A stretch of DNA of 22,970 bases from JALYZC01 sp035997675 (GTDB lineage: Bacteria; Actinomycetota; Thermoleophilia; Solirubrobacterales; Solirubrobacteraceae): positions 1-22,970 of the forward strand of contig DASYIJ010000219.1 of assembly GCA_035997675.1 (NCBI GenBank), in the 5' to 3' direction. The notes below the pieces were generated by a model. That model was not told the origin of the DNA, ran no database searches, and saw only the letters and a list, made by a program, of their open reading frames with translations. Numbering within the stretch: the stretch's first letter is position 1; each line of letters begins with the position of its first letter. This document shows, piece by piece, positions 6,554 through 14,593 of this stretch. A program made the position numbers and the translations under genes.

Positions 6554-7758
6554 ACGAGGACGCGATCGCGCGCGCCCGCGAGGCGGGGCGCGAGCTCGTC
6601 CGTCGCACGCCCGTGCTCTCGTCGCGCACCATCGCGCGGCGCTGCGGGGCGCCGGCGGTGGCCCTGAAGGCCGAGAACCTCCAGCGCACCGGCTCGTTCA
6701 AGCTGCGCGGCGCGCTCGCCAAGCTGGCGGCGCTCGGCGATGCCGCCGCGAACGGCGTGGTCACCGGGAGCGCCGGCAACCACGCCCAGTCGCTGGCCTA
6801 CGCGGCCCAGGCGCGCGAGGTCCCCTGCGAGGTGTTCATGCCGGAGGGCGCGTCGATCGCGAAGGCCGACTCCGCCAGCGACCTCGGCGCCCACGTCCGC
6901 GTCGTCGAGGGCACGGTCGACGATTGCATCGCGACGGCGCGCACGCGGGCGCACGAGAGCGACCTGGCGTTCGTGCACCCCTTCGACGACCTCGACGTCA
7001 TCGCGGGGCAGGCGACGGTCGGGCTCGAGCTGCTCGAGGACGTGGCGGACCTCGCCAAGGTGGTCGTCCCCGTCGGCGGCGGCGGCCTGGCGTGCGGCGT
7101 GGCGATCGCGGTGAAGACCGCCCGGCCCGAGGTCGAGGTCGTCGGCGTACAGGCCGAGGCGTGCGCGCCGTTCGTCGAGTCGCTGCGGCGCGGAGCGCCC
7201 GTGCCGGCGGCGTCGGCGCTGACGATCGCCGACGGGATCGCCGTCAAGGCGCCGGGTGAGCTCACGCTGCGCCTGGCCCAGCGCTGGCTCGATGGGGTCG
7301 AGACGGTCGGCGAGGACGCGGTCGCCGCGGCGATGGTCGTGCTGCTCGAGCGGGCCAAGCTCGTGGTGGAGGGCGCCGGCGCCGTCGGGATCGCCGCCCT
7401 GCTCGAGGGCCGCGTGAAACCCGCGGCCGAGGGCACGACGGTCGCCGTGCTCTCGGGCGGGAACGTCGATGCCGGACTGCTGGCGGCGATCGCCCGCCGC
7501 CACGAGACCGAATCGGGCCGGCGCGTCGTCCTCCTGACCCGGATATCGGACCGCCCGGGCGGGCTGGCGCGGCTGCTCGGGCACGTCGCGGGCACCGGCG
7601 CGAACCTCGTCGACGTCTCCCACGTGCGCGAGGGGCTCGACCTGCACGTGCGCGAGACGGCGGTCGAGCTCGTCCTGGAGACTCGGGGCCACGAGCACGC
7701 GACGGCGATCGAATCGACGCTCGCGGCGGCGGGCTATGAAGTGCAGGTGGTGCGGTAG
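6520..7758 (+). CDS. ilvA: threonine ammonia-lyase with ACT domain
   Basis: PLP enzyme that deaminates threonine (and serine) to 2-oxobutyrate, first step toward isoleucine or threonine breakdown. The PLP lysine lies in RTGSFKLRGA. GSAGNHAQS binds substrate, VPVGGGGLACG holds the phosphate of PLP, and LSGGNVD is the C-terminal cofactor motif. The last 75 residues (from RRVVLLTRISDRPGGLARLL) are a single ACT-type regulatory domain, as in the catabolic/short form of about 400 residues. The start is uncertain: GTG 6520 (412 residues, with AGGT six bases upstream) overlaps glnA by 34 nt; GTG 6490 is possible. Homologous N-termini align best with CTG 6550, which would give a 4-nt CTGA overlap with the glnA stop. 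Coupled to glnA in any case. Confidence 0.9.
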   Translation: MGAGALPARDLNEDAIARAREAGRELVRRTPVLSSRTIARRCGAPAVALKAENLQRTGSFKLRGALAKLAALGDAAANGVVTGSAGNHAQSLAYAAQAREVPCEVFMPEGASIAKADSASDLGAHVRVVEGTVDDCIATARTRAHESDLAFVHPFDDLDVIAGQATVGLELLEDVADLAKVVVPVGGGGLACGVAIAVKTARPEVEVVGVQAEACAPFVESLRRGAPVPAASALTIADGIAVKAPGELTLRLAQRWLDGVETVGEDAVAAAMVVLLERAKLVVEGAGAVGIAALLEGRVKPAAEGTTVAVLSGGNVDAGLLAAIARRHETESGRRVVLLTRISDRPGGLARLLGHVAGTGANLVDVSHVREGLDLHVRETAVELVLETRGHEHATAIESTLAAAGYEVQVVR

Positions 7759-7806
7759 GCGGTTCGGGCCGAGTGCTGAGGGGTCAGTTCCCGGCGGCCG
7801 CGAGTT

Positions 7807-7836
7807 GGCGACTTCTACTCCGGCGACTTCTATTCG
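7807..7836. repeat. 15-bp tandem duplication over a stop codon
   Basis: Two adjacent 15-bp copies (7807-7821 and 7822-7836) begin GGCGACTTCTA and differ at two positions. On the minus strand each copy contains TAG in the same frame, so the short-chain dehydrogenase gene has its stop at 7830 and a second in-frame stop 15 nt further on. Confidence 0.8.
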
Positions 7837-8576
7837 GGCGTTACGTACGCCGCACTGAGCCCGCCGTCGACGAGGAATGTCGAAGCGGTGACGTAGGACG
7901 ACTCGTCACTTGCGAGGAAGAGCGCGGCGTTGGAGATCTCGCGTGCGTCGGCGAAGCGGCCCATCGGCAGGTGGACCATGCGCCGCGCGGCCTGCTCCTC
8001 GTCGCTCGCGAAGAGCTTCATGAGCAGGGGGGTCGCCACCGGCCCGGGGCACAGGGCGTTCACCCGCACGCCGCGGCGCGCGAATTCGACGCCGAGCTCG
8101 CGCGAGAGGGCGAGGACGCCGCCCTTGGACGCGGTGTAGGAGATCTGCGAGGTGGCCGCGCCCATGAGCGCGACGAACGAGGCGGTGTTGATGACCGAGC
8201 CCCCGCCGCCCTCGAGCAGGTGCGGGATCCCGTGCTTGCAGCAGAGGAAGACGCTCGTCAGGTTGACCCGCTGCACGCGCTCCCAGACCTCGACCGGAGT
8301 GTCGAGGACCGAGGCATCGTCGGTGGGATTGATGCCGGCGTTGTTGAAGAGCACGTCGATCCGGCCGAAGCGCTCGCGCGTCTGCGCGTACATGCCGGCG
8401 ACCGCTTGCTCATCGCCGACGTCGGCCACGATGGACAGGTCCACGCCGCGAACCTCGGCCAGGTCGACGCCGACGACCCGTGCGCCCTCCTCGGCGAAGC
8501 GCATCGCGGTGTCGGCGCCGATCCCGCTGGCGGCGCCCGTCACGACGCACACCTTGCCCTCCAGGCGACCCGCCAT
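7830..8576 (-). CDS. short-chain dehydrogenase/reductase, NAD-type
   Basis: Classical 248-residue SDR. TGAASGIG (13-20) binds the dinucleotide, and Asp38 at the end of the second strand favours NAD over NADP, as in catabolic alcohol dehydrogenases. NNAG is at 78-81 and the catalytic Ser133, Tyr147 and Lys151 are present. FabG-type reductases normally prefer NADP, so an oxidative role is more likely. ATG 8576 overlaps the stop of the aldehyde dehydrogenase gene by one base (TGATG on the minus strand), so the two are translated together. In this cluster it is the best candidate for oxidising the alcohol group of a gamma-glutamylated amino alcohol; that role is inferred from context only. Confidence 0.93.
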   Translation of the reverse strand: MAGRLEGKVCVVTGAASGIGADTAMRFAEEGARVVGVDLAEVRGVDLSIVADVGDEQAVAGMYAQTRERFGRIDVLFNNAGINPTDDASVLDTPVEVWERVQRVNLTSVFLCCKHGIPHLLEGGGGSVINTASFVALMGAATSQISYTASKGGVLALSRELGVEFARRGVRVNALCPGPVATPLLMKLFASDEEQAARRMVHLPMGRFADAREISNAALFLASDESSYVTASTFLVDGGLSAAYVTPE

Positions 8577-9946
8577 CAGTCGGCCTCCGTCGCGTAGTAG
8601 ACGGTCTTGACCTCCGTGTAGTGCTCGAGCGCGTGCGGGCCGAGCTCGCGGCCCACGCCGGACTGCTTGAACCCGCCGAACGGCGTGGAGACCCGCACCG
8701 ACGTGTTGGAGTTGACCGAGAGGACGCCGCTCTCCACAGCGCGCGCGACGCGCAGCGCCTTGGCCCCGTCGCGCGTCCACACCGAGCCCGACAGGCCGTA
8801 GATGGTGTCGTTGGCGAGCGCCACCGCCTCGGCCTCGTCGCCGAACGGGATCACGCAGACGACCGGACCGAAGATCTCCTCGCGGGCCGCGCGGTCGTCG
8901 TTGGCCACCGGGGAGAGCACCACGGGCGGCATCCAGAAGCCGGGGCCATCGGGCGCCTGGCCGCGGATCGCCACCGGCGCGTCGCCGCCCAGGTAGGACG
9001 CCACCGCCTCGCGCTGGTCGGCGGAGATCAGCGGTCCCATCTGCGTCGCCTCATCGAGCGGGTCGCCGACGCGCAGCGCCTCGACGTGCTCCTCGAGCGC
9101 CTCCAGGAACCGGTCGACGGCGGGCCGCTCGACGAGGATGCGCGACCGCGCGCAGCAGTCCTGTCCGGCGTTCCCGAATGCCGCCATCGGCGCGGCGGCG
9201 GCGGCCTTCTCGAGGTCGGCGTCCGCGAACACGATGTTCGCCGACTTGCCGCCGAGCTCGAGCGTCACGCGCTTGATCGTGGCCGCGGCGCCCGCGGCGA
9301 TCCCGCGACCGACCTCGGTCGAGCCCGTGAAGGCGATCTTCGCCACGTCCGGGTGCTCGACCAGCCGCCTCCCGCACACGCTGCCCGGGCCGACCACCAC
9401 GTTGAGGACGCCCTCGGGCAGGCCGGCCTCGAGCGCGATGGCCTCGAGGCGCACGGCGGTCAGGGGCGTCAGCTCCGCGGGCTTGAGCACGATCGTGTTG
9501 CCGGCGGCCAGCGCCGGAGCCACCTTCCACGACGCGATCACGAGCGGGAAGTTCCACGGCACGATCAGGCCGACGACGCCGAGGGGCTCGCGGAACGTCA
9601 TGCCGACGCCGCCGGCTACGGGAATCGTGTCCCCCAGGAGTCGCTCGGGCCCGGCCGCGTAGTAGCGGAAGGTCTCCGCGACCATGCCCATCTCGCCGCG
9701 GGCGTCCCCGATCGGCTTGCCCGCGTTGCGGGCTTCGAGCACGGCGAGTTCCTCGGCGTGCCCCTCGAGCTCGTCGGCGAGCCGATGCAGCAGCCGCGAC
9801 CGGTCAGCCGGCGCGACCGCCCGCCACGCCGGGTACGCGGCCCGCGCCCGCGAGACGGCGGCGTCGGTCTCCTCGACTCCGGCCCGCGGCAGCGTCTCCA
9901 GCGGCTGCTCGGTCGCGGGCTCGACGACGGTGAGGCTGTCGGTCAT
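8576..9946 (-). CDS. NAD(P)-dependent aldehyde dehydrogenase (aminoaldehyde type)
   Basis: A 456-residue member of the aldehyde dehydrogenase superfamily, oxidising an aldehyde to the acid. PWNFP carries the oxyanion Asn132, Lys155 binds the coenzyme, GSTEVGR (208-214) is the cofactor loop, Glu230 in LELGGK is the general base and Cys264 in GQDCC is the nucleophile. The GQDCCARSR context is like that of enzymes using aminobutyraldehyde, gamma-glutamyl-aminobutyraldehyde or betaine aldehyde. The start is taken as ATG 9946; GTG 9955 adds three residues. It is followed with a one-base overlap by the SDR, and preceded by the permease with an 81-nt gap that contains a 16-bp palindrome (9981-9996). 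Presumed to convert a gamma-glutamylated aldehyde to the acid for the PuuD-like hydrolase. Confidence 0.94.
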   Translation of the reverse strand: MTDSLTVVEPATEQPLETLPRAGVEETDAAVSRARAAYPAWRAVAPADRSRLLHRLADELEGHAEELAVLEARNAGKPIGDARGEMGMVAETFRYYAAGPERLLGDTIPVAGGVGMTFREPLGVVGLIVPWNFPLVIASWKVAPALAAGNTIVLKPAELTPLTAVRLEAIALEAGLPEGVLNVVVGPGSVCGRRLVEHPDVAKIAFTGSTEVGRGIAAGAAATIKRVTLELGGKSANIVFADADLEKAAAAAPMAAFGNAGQDCCARSRILVERPAVDRFLEALEEHVEALRVGDPLDEATQMGPLISADQREAVASYLGGDAPVAIRGQAPDGPGFWMPPVVLSPVANDDRAAREEIFGPVVCVIPFGDEAEAVALANDTIYGLSGSVWTRDGAKALRVARAVESGVLSVNSNTSVRVSTPFGGFKQSGVGRELGPHALEHYTEVKTVYYATEAD

Positions 9947-10027
9947 GGTCGGCACGCTCGTCGAGGTGTGCCCGCCCGGCCCCGGCGATCGCCGGGACCG
10001 GATGGGAACACCGAACCCACGGTTCTC

Positions 10028-11677
10028 CTAGGGCGCGTGCGGCGCGGGCGGCACGATGTGCTCGCCGCCGAGCTCCGCCTCGACCTCGTCGATCGTGTGC
10101 CGCGGCCCCTTGAACGTGTGGCGCGCTCGGGCGAACCATGCGATCGCCACGACGATGATCAGCCCGAACACCGCAACCGGCGCGTAGTTCACCGAGCTGG
10201 TGTCGAAGCTGTCGTTCCACGGAACGCCGGCCGGCACCACCGGCAGCGAGAACAGGATCGAGATGATGATGATCCAGATCACCGAGAAGGTGCACATCCA
10301 CTTGTACTTCTTCCCCAGTGTCCACGGCCCCGGGGTGAACCTGTCGCCGGCCCGCAGGCGCAGGTAGATCGGGATGCCGTAGGCGATGTAGAGGCCGATC
10401 ACGGTGATCGACACCACCGCGAGGAAGGCGACCGGCACGCCGGCCGAGTTCCCCGCCAGTGCGGGGAGCGTCACGATCAACGCGATGACCGCCATCAGGA
10501 TCACGGCGTTGAACGGGACGCGGTCCTTGTTGACCTTGCTCCACAGCCGCCAGCCGGGAATCGCGCCGTCGCGGCTGAACGCGAAGCACATCCGCGAGGC
10601 GCTGGTCAGGCACGCCATGCCGCAGAACAGCTGGCCGACGGTCGAGATGATGAGGATCAGCTTGACCCAGCTCGCGTTCATCGCCGTGGTGAACACCGCG
10701 ATCACCGAACCGGCCCCGTACCCGTTCGTGGGCTTGCTGATCGTGCCGACGTGCGTGGCCGCGAACGTGATCGCCAGCAGGACGATGTAGCCGATCACCG
10801 CGGAGTAGAAGATCGACCGCCACACGCCCTTGGCCGCGTTCTCGGCGGCGCCGTGGGTCTCCTCGGAGATGTGGGCGCAGGAATCGAACCCGGTGATCGT
10901 GTACTGCGTCAGCAGGAAGCCGAGCGGCAGGATGTAGAACCAGTACATGCCACCTGGGAACCCGGAGTTGTTGATCCGGTGCCCGAACACGAAGCTCAGG
11001 CTCTGGTGGTGGGCGGGCACGAGGATCAGCACGACGACGATCACCGCCACGCCCACGACGTGCCACCACACCGAGACCGAGTTCAGCCTCGCCACGAACC
11101 GCGAGGAGAAGATGTTGATGATCGCGTGGATGGTGAGGAAGATCGCGAACAGCAGGAACGTCTCGGCGAGAATGTGCTTCGTGTCGCCGAAATTGATGAA
11201 GCCGAGATCGAGGCCGTAGAGACCGAGCACGGCGTTCGCGAACGTGGCGCTCGCGTACACGACCGAGGCGACCACGCCCACCAGTCCGGCCATGTTGATC
11301 CAGCCGGTGAACCACGCCCAGGCGGGGCTACCCAACTTGGCGGCCCACCAGTACAGGCCGCCCGCCGTGGGGAAGGCCGACACGAGCTCCGACATGCAGA
11401 ACCCGATGATCAGGATGAAGGCGCTGATGATCGGCCAGCCCCACGAGATCGCCACCGGGCCGCCGTTGTTCCACGCCTGGTAGTAGGTCGTGAAGCAGCC
11501 GGCGAGGATCGAGATGATGGTGAACGAGATCGCGAAGTTCTGGAAGCCACTCCACGCGCGCGAGAGATCCTGCTTGTACCCGAGCTCGGCGAGGCGCTTC
11601 TCGTCGGGGTCGGTGATCGTCGTGGCCTGATGTGCCTCCACCAATTCCTCCTCGCTCGACGTTCGCGGAGCTCCCAC
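10028..11677 (-). CDS. APC-superfamily amino acid/amine permease
   Basis: A 549-residue integral membrane transporter with about 12 hydrophobic segments and both ends likely cytoplasmic. It belongs to the amino acid/choline transporter branch (TC 2.A.3.4, the group of yeast choline and GABA permeases). The opening AELGYKQDLSRAWSGFQNFAISFTI (described only by its first residues ELGYKQDLSRAWS) and the loop SEETHGAAENA are hallmarks. It should import the amine, amino alcohol or amino acid handled by the surrounding enzymes. The start is GTG 11677; the strong ribosome-like GGAGGAG lies 17-18 nt upstream, farther than usual, with the dyad GACC-AAAA-GGTC between them. It has its own promoter upstream and follows the FadR gene by 66 nt. 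Confidence 0.93.
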   Translation of the reverse strand: MGAPRTSSEEELVEAHQATTITDPDEKRLAELGYKQDLSRAWSGFQNFAISFTIISILAGCFTTYYQAWNNGGPVAISWGWPIISAFILIIGFCMSELVSAFPTAGGLYWWAAKLGSPAWAWFTGWINMAGLVGVVASVVYASATFANAVLGLYGLDLGFINFGDTKHILAETFLLFAIFLTIHAIINIFSSRFVARLNSVSVWWHVVGVAVIVVVLILVPAHHQSLSFVFGHRINNSGFPGGMYWFYILPLGFLLTQYTITGFDSCAHISEETHGAAENAAKGVWRSIFYSAVIGYIVLLAITFAATHVGTISKPTNGYGAGSVIAVFTTAMNASWVKLILIISTVGQLFCGMACLTSASRMCFAFSRDGAIPGWRLWSKVNKDRVPFNAVILMAVIALIVTLPALAGNSAGVPVAFLAVVSITVIGLYIAYGIPIYLRLRAGDRFTPGPWTLGKKYKWMCTFSVIWIIIISILFSLPVVPAGVPWNDSFDTSSVNYAPVAVFGLIIVVAIAWFARARHTFKGPRHTIDEVEAELGGEHIVPPAPHAP

Positions 11678-11681
11678 AGCC

Positions 11682-11693
11682 GACCAAAAGGTC
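11682..11693 (-). promoter_or_regulatory. dyad between promoter and start of the permease gene
   Basis: GACC-AAAA-GGTC (plus-strand reading), perfect four-base arms around an AT core, about 20-30 nt downstream of the predicted start point. A candidate operator for the adjacent FadR-type regulator or a small RNA hairpin affecting ribosome access; no direct evidence. Confidence 0.3.
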
Positions 11694-11717
11694 TGCTCCT
11701 CCGTCCTCTAGCTGGCG

Positions 11718-11747
11718 ACCCTACGCCCGCCGCCGGACGAAAGTCAA
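11718..11747 (-). promoter_or_regulatory. promoter TTGACT-18-TAGGGT for the permease gene
   Basis: On the minus strand, -35 TTGACT (11747-11742) and -10 TAGGGT (11723-11718) are 18 nt apart, with a predicted start near 11711. The TGA stop codon of the FadR gene is inside the -35 element. This allows the permease-aldehyde dehydrogenase-SDR half to be transcribed separately from the ligase-hydrolase-FadR half. Confidence 0.55.
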
Positions 11748-12526
11748 GCGTCGTGGCGGCGCGTTTCCGCGCTCGTTGCGGCGGGAAGCAGGCCGGCGAG
11801 CACGTGCTCCGTCCCGGCCAGGTGGTCGATCATCGTGGAGACGGCGCGGGCGGCGTCACCGGCGCCGACCGCCTGGAGCAGATGCGCGTGCTGCACGTTG
11901 GACCACTCGAGCACCTCCCGCGGGTGCGCGATGTAGGAGATCAGGTCGGTCATCGCACCCTGGACCTCGGTCGCCGCCGCGACCAGCCGGGCGCTGCCGG
12001 TGGCCTCGGCCAGCCCGATGTGGAACAGCACGTCGTCCCGGCGATAGCCGGGGAAGTCCTCGATGCCCGCGTCCATGGCCTCGATCAGCTCATGGAGCGG
12101 CTCGAGATCGGCCCTGGTGGCGCGCTCGCACGCAAGCACGGCGACGCCGAGCTCGACCGCCAGGCGCGCGTCGCACGCCTCGCGCCAGCCGGCCAGCAGC
12201 TCGGCGGACGGATCCGCGGCCCCGGGTGGCGACTCCGAGACGAACGTGCCGCCGCCGCGCCCCCGCACGGCGCGCAGGTGCCCGCTCTGGACCAGCGCTG
12301 TGAGGGCCTGACGCAGCGTCGAGCGAGCGATGCCGAGCCGGCCGCAGAGCTCGCGCTCGGCGGGGAGGCGGCTACCGGGCTCGAGCAACCCGAGCTTGAT
12401 CGCGGTGCCCAGGCGCTCGAGGGTCTCCTCGAACGCGGTCTGCGAGCGCACCGGGGCGAAGATGGTCGTCAGGGACGGGTGTTCGCCCCCGTTGGCGGAC
12501 GCCGGGGTCGCGGTGGGGGCGTTCAT
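11744..12526 (-). CDS. FadR-subfamily GntR transcriptional regulator
   Basis: A 260-residue regulator. A variable 25-residue leader is followed by a winged helix-turn-helix (about 30-98) with the signature LEPGSRLPAERELCGRLGIARSTLRQAL (cited by its core PAERELCGRLGIARS) and wing GRGGGTFV. The C-terminal all-helical FCD ligand domain (about 110-240) contains the Asp/His pattern (DDVLFHIGLAEATG, HAHLLQAV, MIDHL) that usually binds a metal and a carboxylate-containing ligand. The ATG overlaps the stop of the PuuD-like gene in an ATGA quadruplet. It probably controls this catabolic cluster in response to a gamma-glutamyl or acid intermediate; this is inferred from position. Confidence 0.92.
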   Translation of the reverse strand: MNAPTATPASANGGEHPSLTTIFAPVRSQTAFEETLERLGTAIKLGLLEPGSRLPAERELCGRLGIARSTLRQALTALVQSGHLRAVRGRGGGTFVSESPPGAADPSAELLAGWREACDARLAVELGVAVLACERATRADLEPLHELIEAMDAGIEDFPGYRRDDVLFHIGLAEATGSARLVAAATEVQGAMTDLISYIAHPREVLEWSNVQHAHLLQAVGAGDAARAVSTMIDHLAGTEHVLAGLLPAATSAETRRHDA

Positions 12527-13257
12527 GTCGCCTCCACGGCGTTGCGCTCACGCGCCGCGGCGACGAGCGCCGCCACCACGCGGCTGCGCTCGTCCTCCTC
12601 GGGGTGCCACAGGACGCCGAGCGCAAAGGGACGCTCGGGCAGCTCGATCGCTTCGACGATCCCGTCGTCGAGCAACGAGAACCCGGTCGCCCGCAGGCCC
12701 TCGCCCAGCGTGCGCACGCCCTGGTGGTGGTAGCTCTTGACCGCCGCGCGCTCCTCCCCCACCGCCCGGGCGGCGAGCGAGCCCTCCTCGACCCGCACCT
12801 CGTGGTCGGCGTAGTGGCCCGGCGGCCCGGCGTGCCCGTCGTGGCCGAGCACGCCCGGCAGGTGCTGCTCCAGGGTGCCGCCGCGGGCCACGTTGAGCAC
12901 CTGCATGCCCCGGCAGATGCCGAGCACCGGCAGGTCGGCGGCGAGCGCGGCGCGCATGAGCGCAAGCTCGAACCGGTCGCGCACGGCCTCGACCGGGACG
13001 GTGCGGGGATGGCGGGGCTCGCCGTAGTTGGCCGGGTCGACGTCGGCCGCCCCGCCCGACACGATCAGCGCGTCGATCCGGCCCAGCAGGTCGTCCGGCG
13101 CGCGGGCGTCCTCCTCGTCGGGCACGAGCAGCTCGGCGCGGGCGTCCGCGGCCTGGACCGCGTTGACGTACGCGAACGGCGCCCCGGCGGTGAGCTCCGT
13201 CCATGCGCCGGAGGTCATCGGCTCGATCCCGGCCGTGATGCCGACCGTGGGCCGCAT
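12523..13257 (-). CDS. gamma-glutamyl hydrolase of the class I amidotransferase fold (PuuD-like)
   Basis: A 244-residue glutaminase-fold peptidase C26 protein. The catalytic Cys115 lies in GICRGMQ, with His218 and Glu220 in WHPE. VSGGAADVDP (67-75) and SYHHQGV (175-181) are the family's substrate-side motifs. Its relatives split the gamma-glutamyl bond of gamma-glutamyl-GABA, releasing glutamate and the free amino acid. Here it would release the product left after the dehydrogenases. The start is ATG 13257, which overlaps the ligase stop by one base (TGATG); GTG 13260 immediately before it is also possible. The 3' end overlaps the FadR gene by 4 nt, so ligase, hydrolase and regulator are translationally linked. 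Confidence 0.92.
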   Translation of the reverse strand: MRPTVGITAGIEPMTSGAWTELTAGAPFAYVNAVQAADARAELLVPDEEDARAPDDLLGRIDALIVSGGAADVDPANYGEPRHPRTVPVEAVRDRFELALMRAALAADLPVLGICRGMQVLNVARGGTLEQHLPGVLGHDGHAGPPGHYADHEVRVEEGSLAARAVGEERAAVKSYHHQGVRTLGEGLRATGFSLLDDGIVEAIELPERPFALGVLWHPEEDERSRVVAALVAAARERNAVEAT

Positions 13258-14585
13258 CACAGCCGCTCGAAGCCGCGGATGCGCTCCCAGTCCGTCACGG
13301 CGGCCTCGAAGGCCGTGAGCTCGACGCGCGCGTTGTTGAGGTAGTGCTCGACGACGTCGTCTCCGAACGCCTCACGGGCCACCGCGCTGCCCTCGAACAG
13401 GTCGCGCGCGTCGCGCAGCGTGCTCGGCACGCGAGGCTTGTCGGACGTGTAGGCGTTGCCGGTCGTCTCCGGCTCCAGCTCGAGCCCGTTGTCGATCCCG
13501 TGCAGCCCGGCGGCGATCATCGCGCTCAGCGCCAGGTAGGGATTGACGTCGGCACCCGGCAGCCGGCTCTCGACCCGCTTGGCCGCCCCGTGACCGACGA
13601 CCCGCAGCGAGCACGTCCGGTTGTCGTGGCCCCAGGCCACGGCCGTCGGGGCGAACGAGCCCTCGGCGAAGCGCTTGTACGAGTTGATGTGCGGGGCGAA
13701 GAAGAGCGTCAGGTCGCGCATGCACGCCAGCTGACCGGCGAGGAACGCGTCGAACGTCGCCGGCTCGTCCGCGAACAGCGGCGAGCCGTCATCGCGCGCC
13801 ACCGACAGGTGGATGTGGCACGAGTTCCCCTCGAGCTCGTTGAACTTCGCCATGTAGGTGATCGCCATGCCCTCCTGGGCCGCGATCTCCTTGGCACCGT
13901 TCTTGTAGATCGCGTGGTCGTCGGCGGTCTGCAGCGCCGGGCCATAGTGGAAGTTGATCTCGTGCTGGCCGAAGTTGCACTCGCCCTTGGAGTTCTCGAC
14001 CCGCATGCCCGCCCCGGTCATCGAGTTGCGGATCCGGCGGATCAGCGGCTCGACCCGCGCGGTCCCGAGGAGCGAGTAGTCGATGTTGTAGAGGTTCGCC
14101 GGCTCGAGGTCGCGATAGCCCTTGTTCCACGCCTCCTCGTAGGAGTCGCGGAAGACGATGAACTCGAGCTCGGTGCCGGCGTTGGCCACCCATCCCCGCT
14201 CGGCCAGCCGCGCGATCTGGCGTCGCAGGATCTGCCGCGGCGAGGCGACCACGTCGCGTCCGTCCTCCCACTGCACGTCGGCCAGGCACAGCGCCGTCCC
14301 CTCCTGCCACGGAACGTCGCGCAGGGTCGAGAGGTCGGGGCGCATGACGAAGTCGCCGTAGCCCGTCTCCCACGAGGACATCGCGTAGCCCTCGACGGTC
14401 TCCATGTCCACGTCGATCGCCAGCAGGTAGTTGCAGGCCTCGGCGCCGTGCTCGGCGACGACGTCGAGGAAGTGGGCCGCGGTCAGGCGCTTGCCCTGCA
14501 GGCGCCCCTGCATGTCGACGAGCGCCAGCAGGACCGTGTCGACCTCGCCGCGAGAGACGGCGTCCCTGAGTTCGTCGAGCGTCAC
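13257..14585 (-). CDS. glutamine synthetase-like gamma-glutamyl-amine ligase
   Basis: A 442-residue glutamine synthetase fold enzyme. Catalytic metal and glutamate ligands are kept: Glu139/Glu141 (GTELEF), Glu202 (KGEC), Glu209 (QHE), His257 (CHIH) and Glu339 (RVESR). Two features of the ammonia pocket are lost: the DGSS aspartate motif near the N-terminus is absent, and the flap reads GSFAP (Phe311) where true synthetases have GYEAP. This matches PuuA, IpuC and GlnA3/GlnA4-type enzymes that attach glutamate to an organic amine. The substrate is not determined by sequence. The frame extends to a TTG at 14621, but GTG 14585 gives the family N-terminus and lies 8 nt from a -10 box. It heads the cluster with the PuuD-like hydrolase overlapping its stop. 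Confidence 0.92.
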   Translation of the reverse strand: MTLDELRDAVSRGEVDTVLLALVDMQGRLQGKRLTAAHFLDVVAEHGAEACNYLLAIDVDMETVEGYAMSSWETGYGDFVMRPDLSTLRDVPWQEGTALCLADVQWEDGRDVVASPRQILRRQIARLAERGWVANAGTELEFIVFRDSYEEAWNKGYRDLEPANLYNIDYSLLGTARVEPLIRRIRNSMTGAGMRVENSKGECNFGQHEINFHYGPALQTADDHAIYKNGAKEIAAQEGMAITYMAKFNELEGNSCHIHLSVARDDGSPLFADEPATFDAFLAGQLACMRDLTLFFAPHINSYKRFAEGSFAPTAVAWGHDNRTCSLRVVGHGAAKRVESRLPGADVNPYLALSAMIAAGLHGIDNGLELEPETTGNAYTSDKPRVPSTLRDARDLFEGSAVAREAFGDDVVEHYLNNARVELTAFEAAVTDWERIRGFERL

Positions 14586-14593
14586 TGACCGAA

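Noticed and set aside
9981..9996. Perfect 16-bp palindrome CCCGGCGATCGCCGGG between permease and aldehyde dehydrogenase genes
   Set aside because: Could be an RNA hairpin or operator, but all-GC arms of this length arise by chance in such DNA and there is no supporting promoter or match to a known site. Not listed as a feature.
8480..12733. A 1417-codon open frame on the plus strand opposite the dehydrogenase-permease-FadR genes
   Set aside because: Its translation is Arg/His/Asp/Gly/Pro-rich with no recognisable domain, while the opposite strand encodes four clear proteins with intact motifs. Long antisense open frames are expected in DNA this GC-rich.
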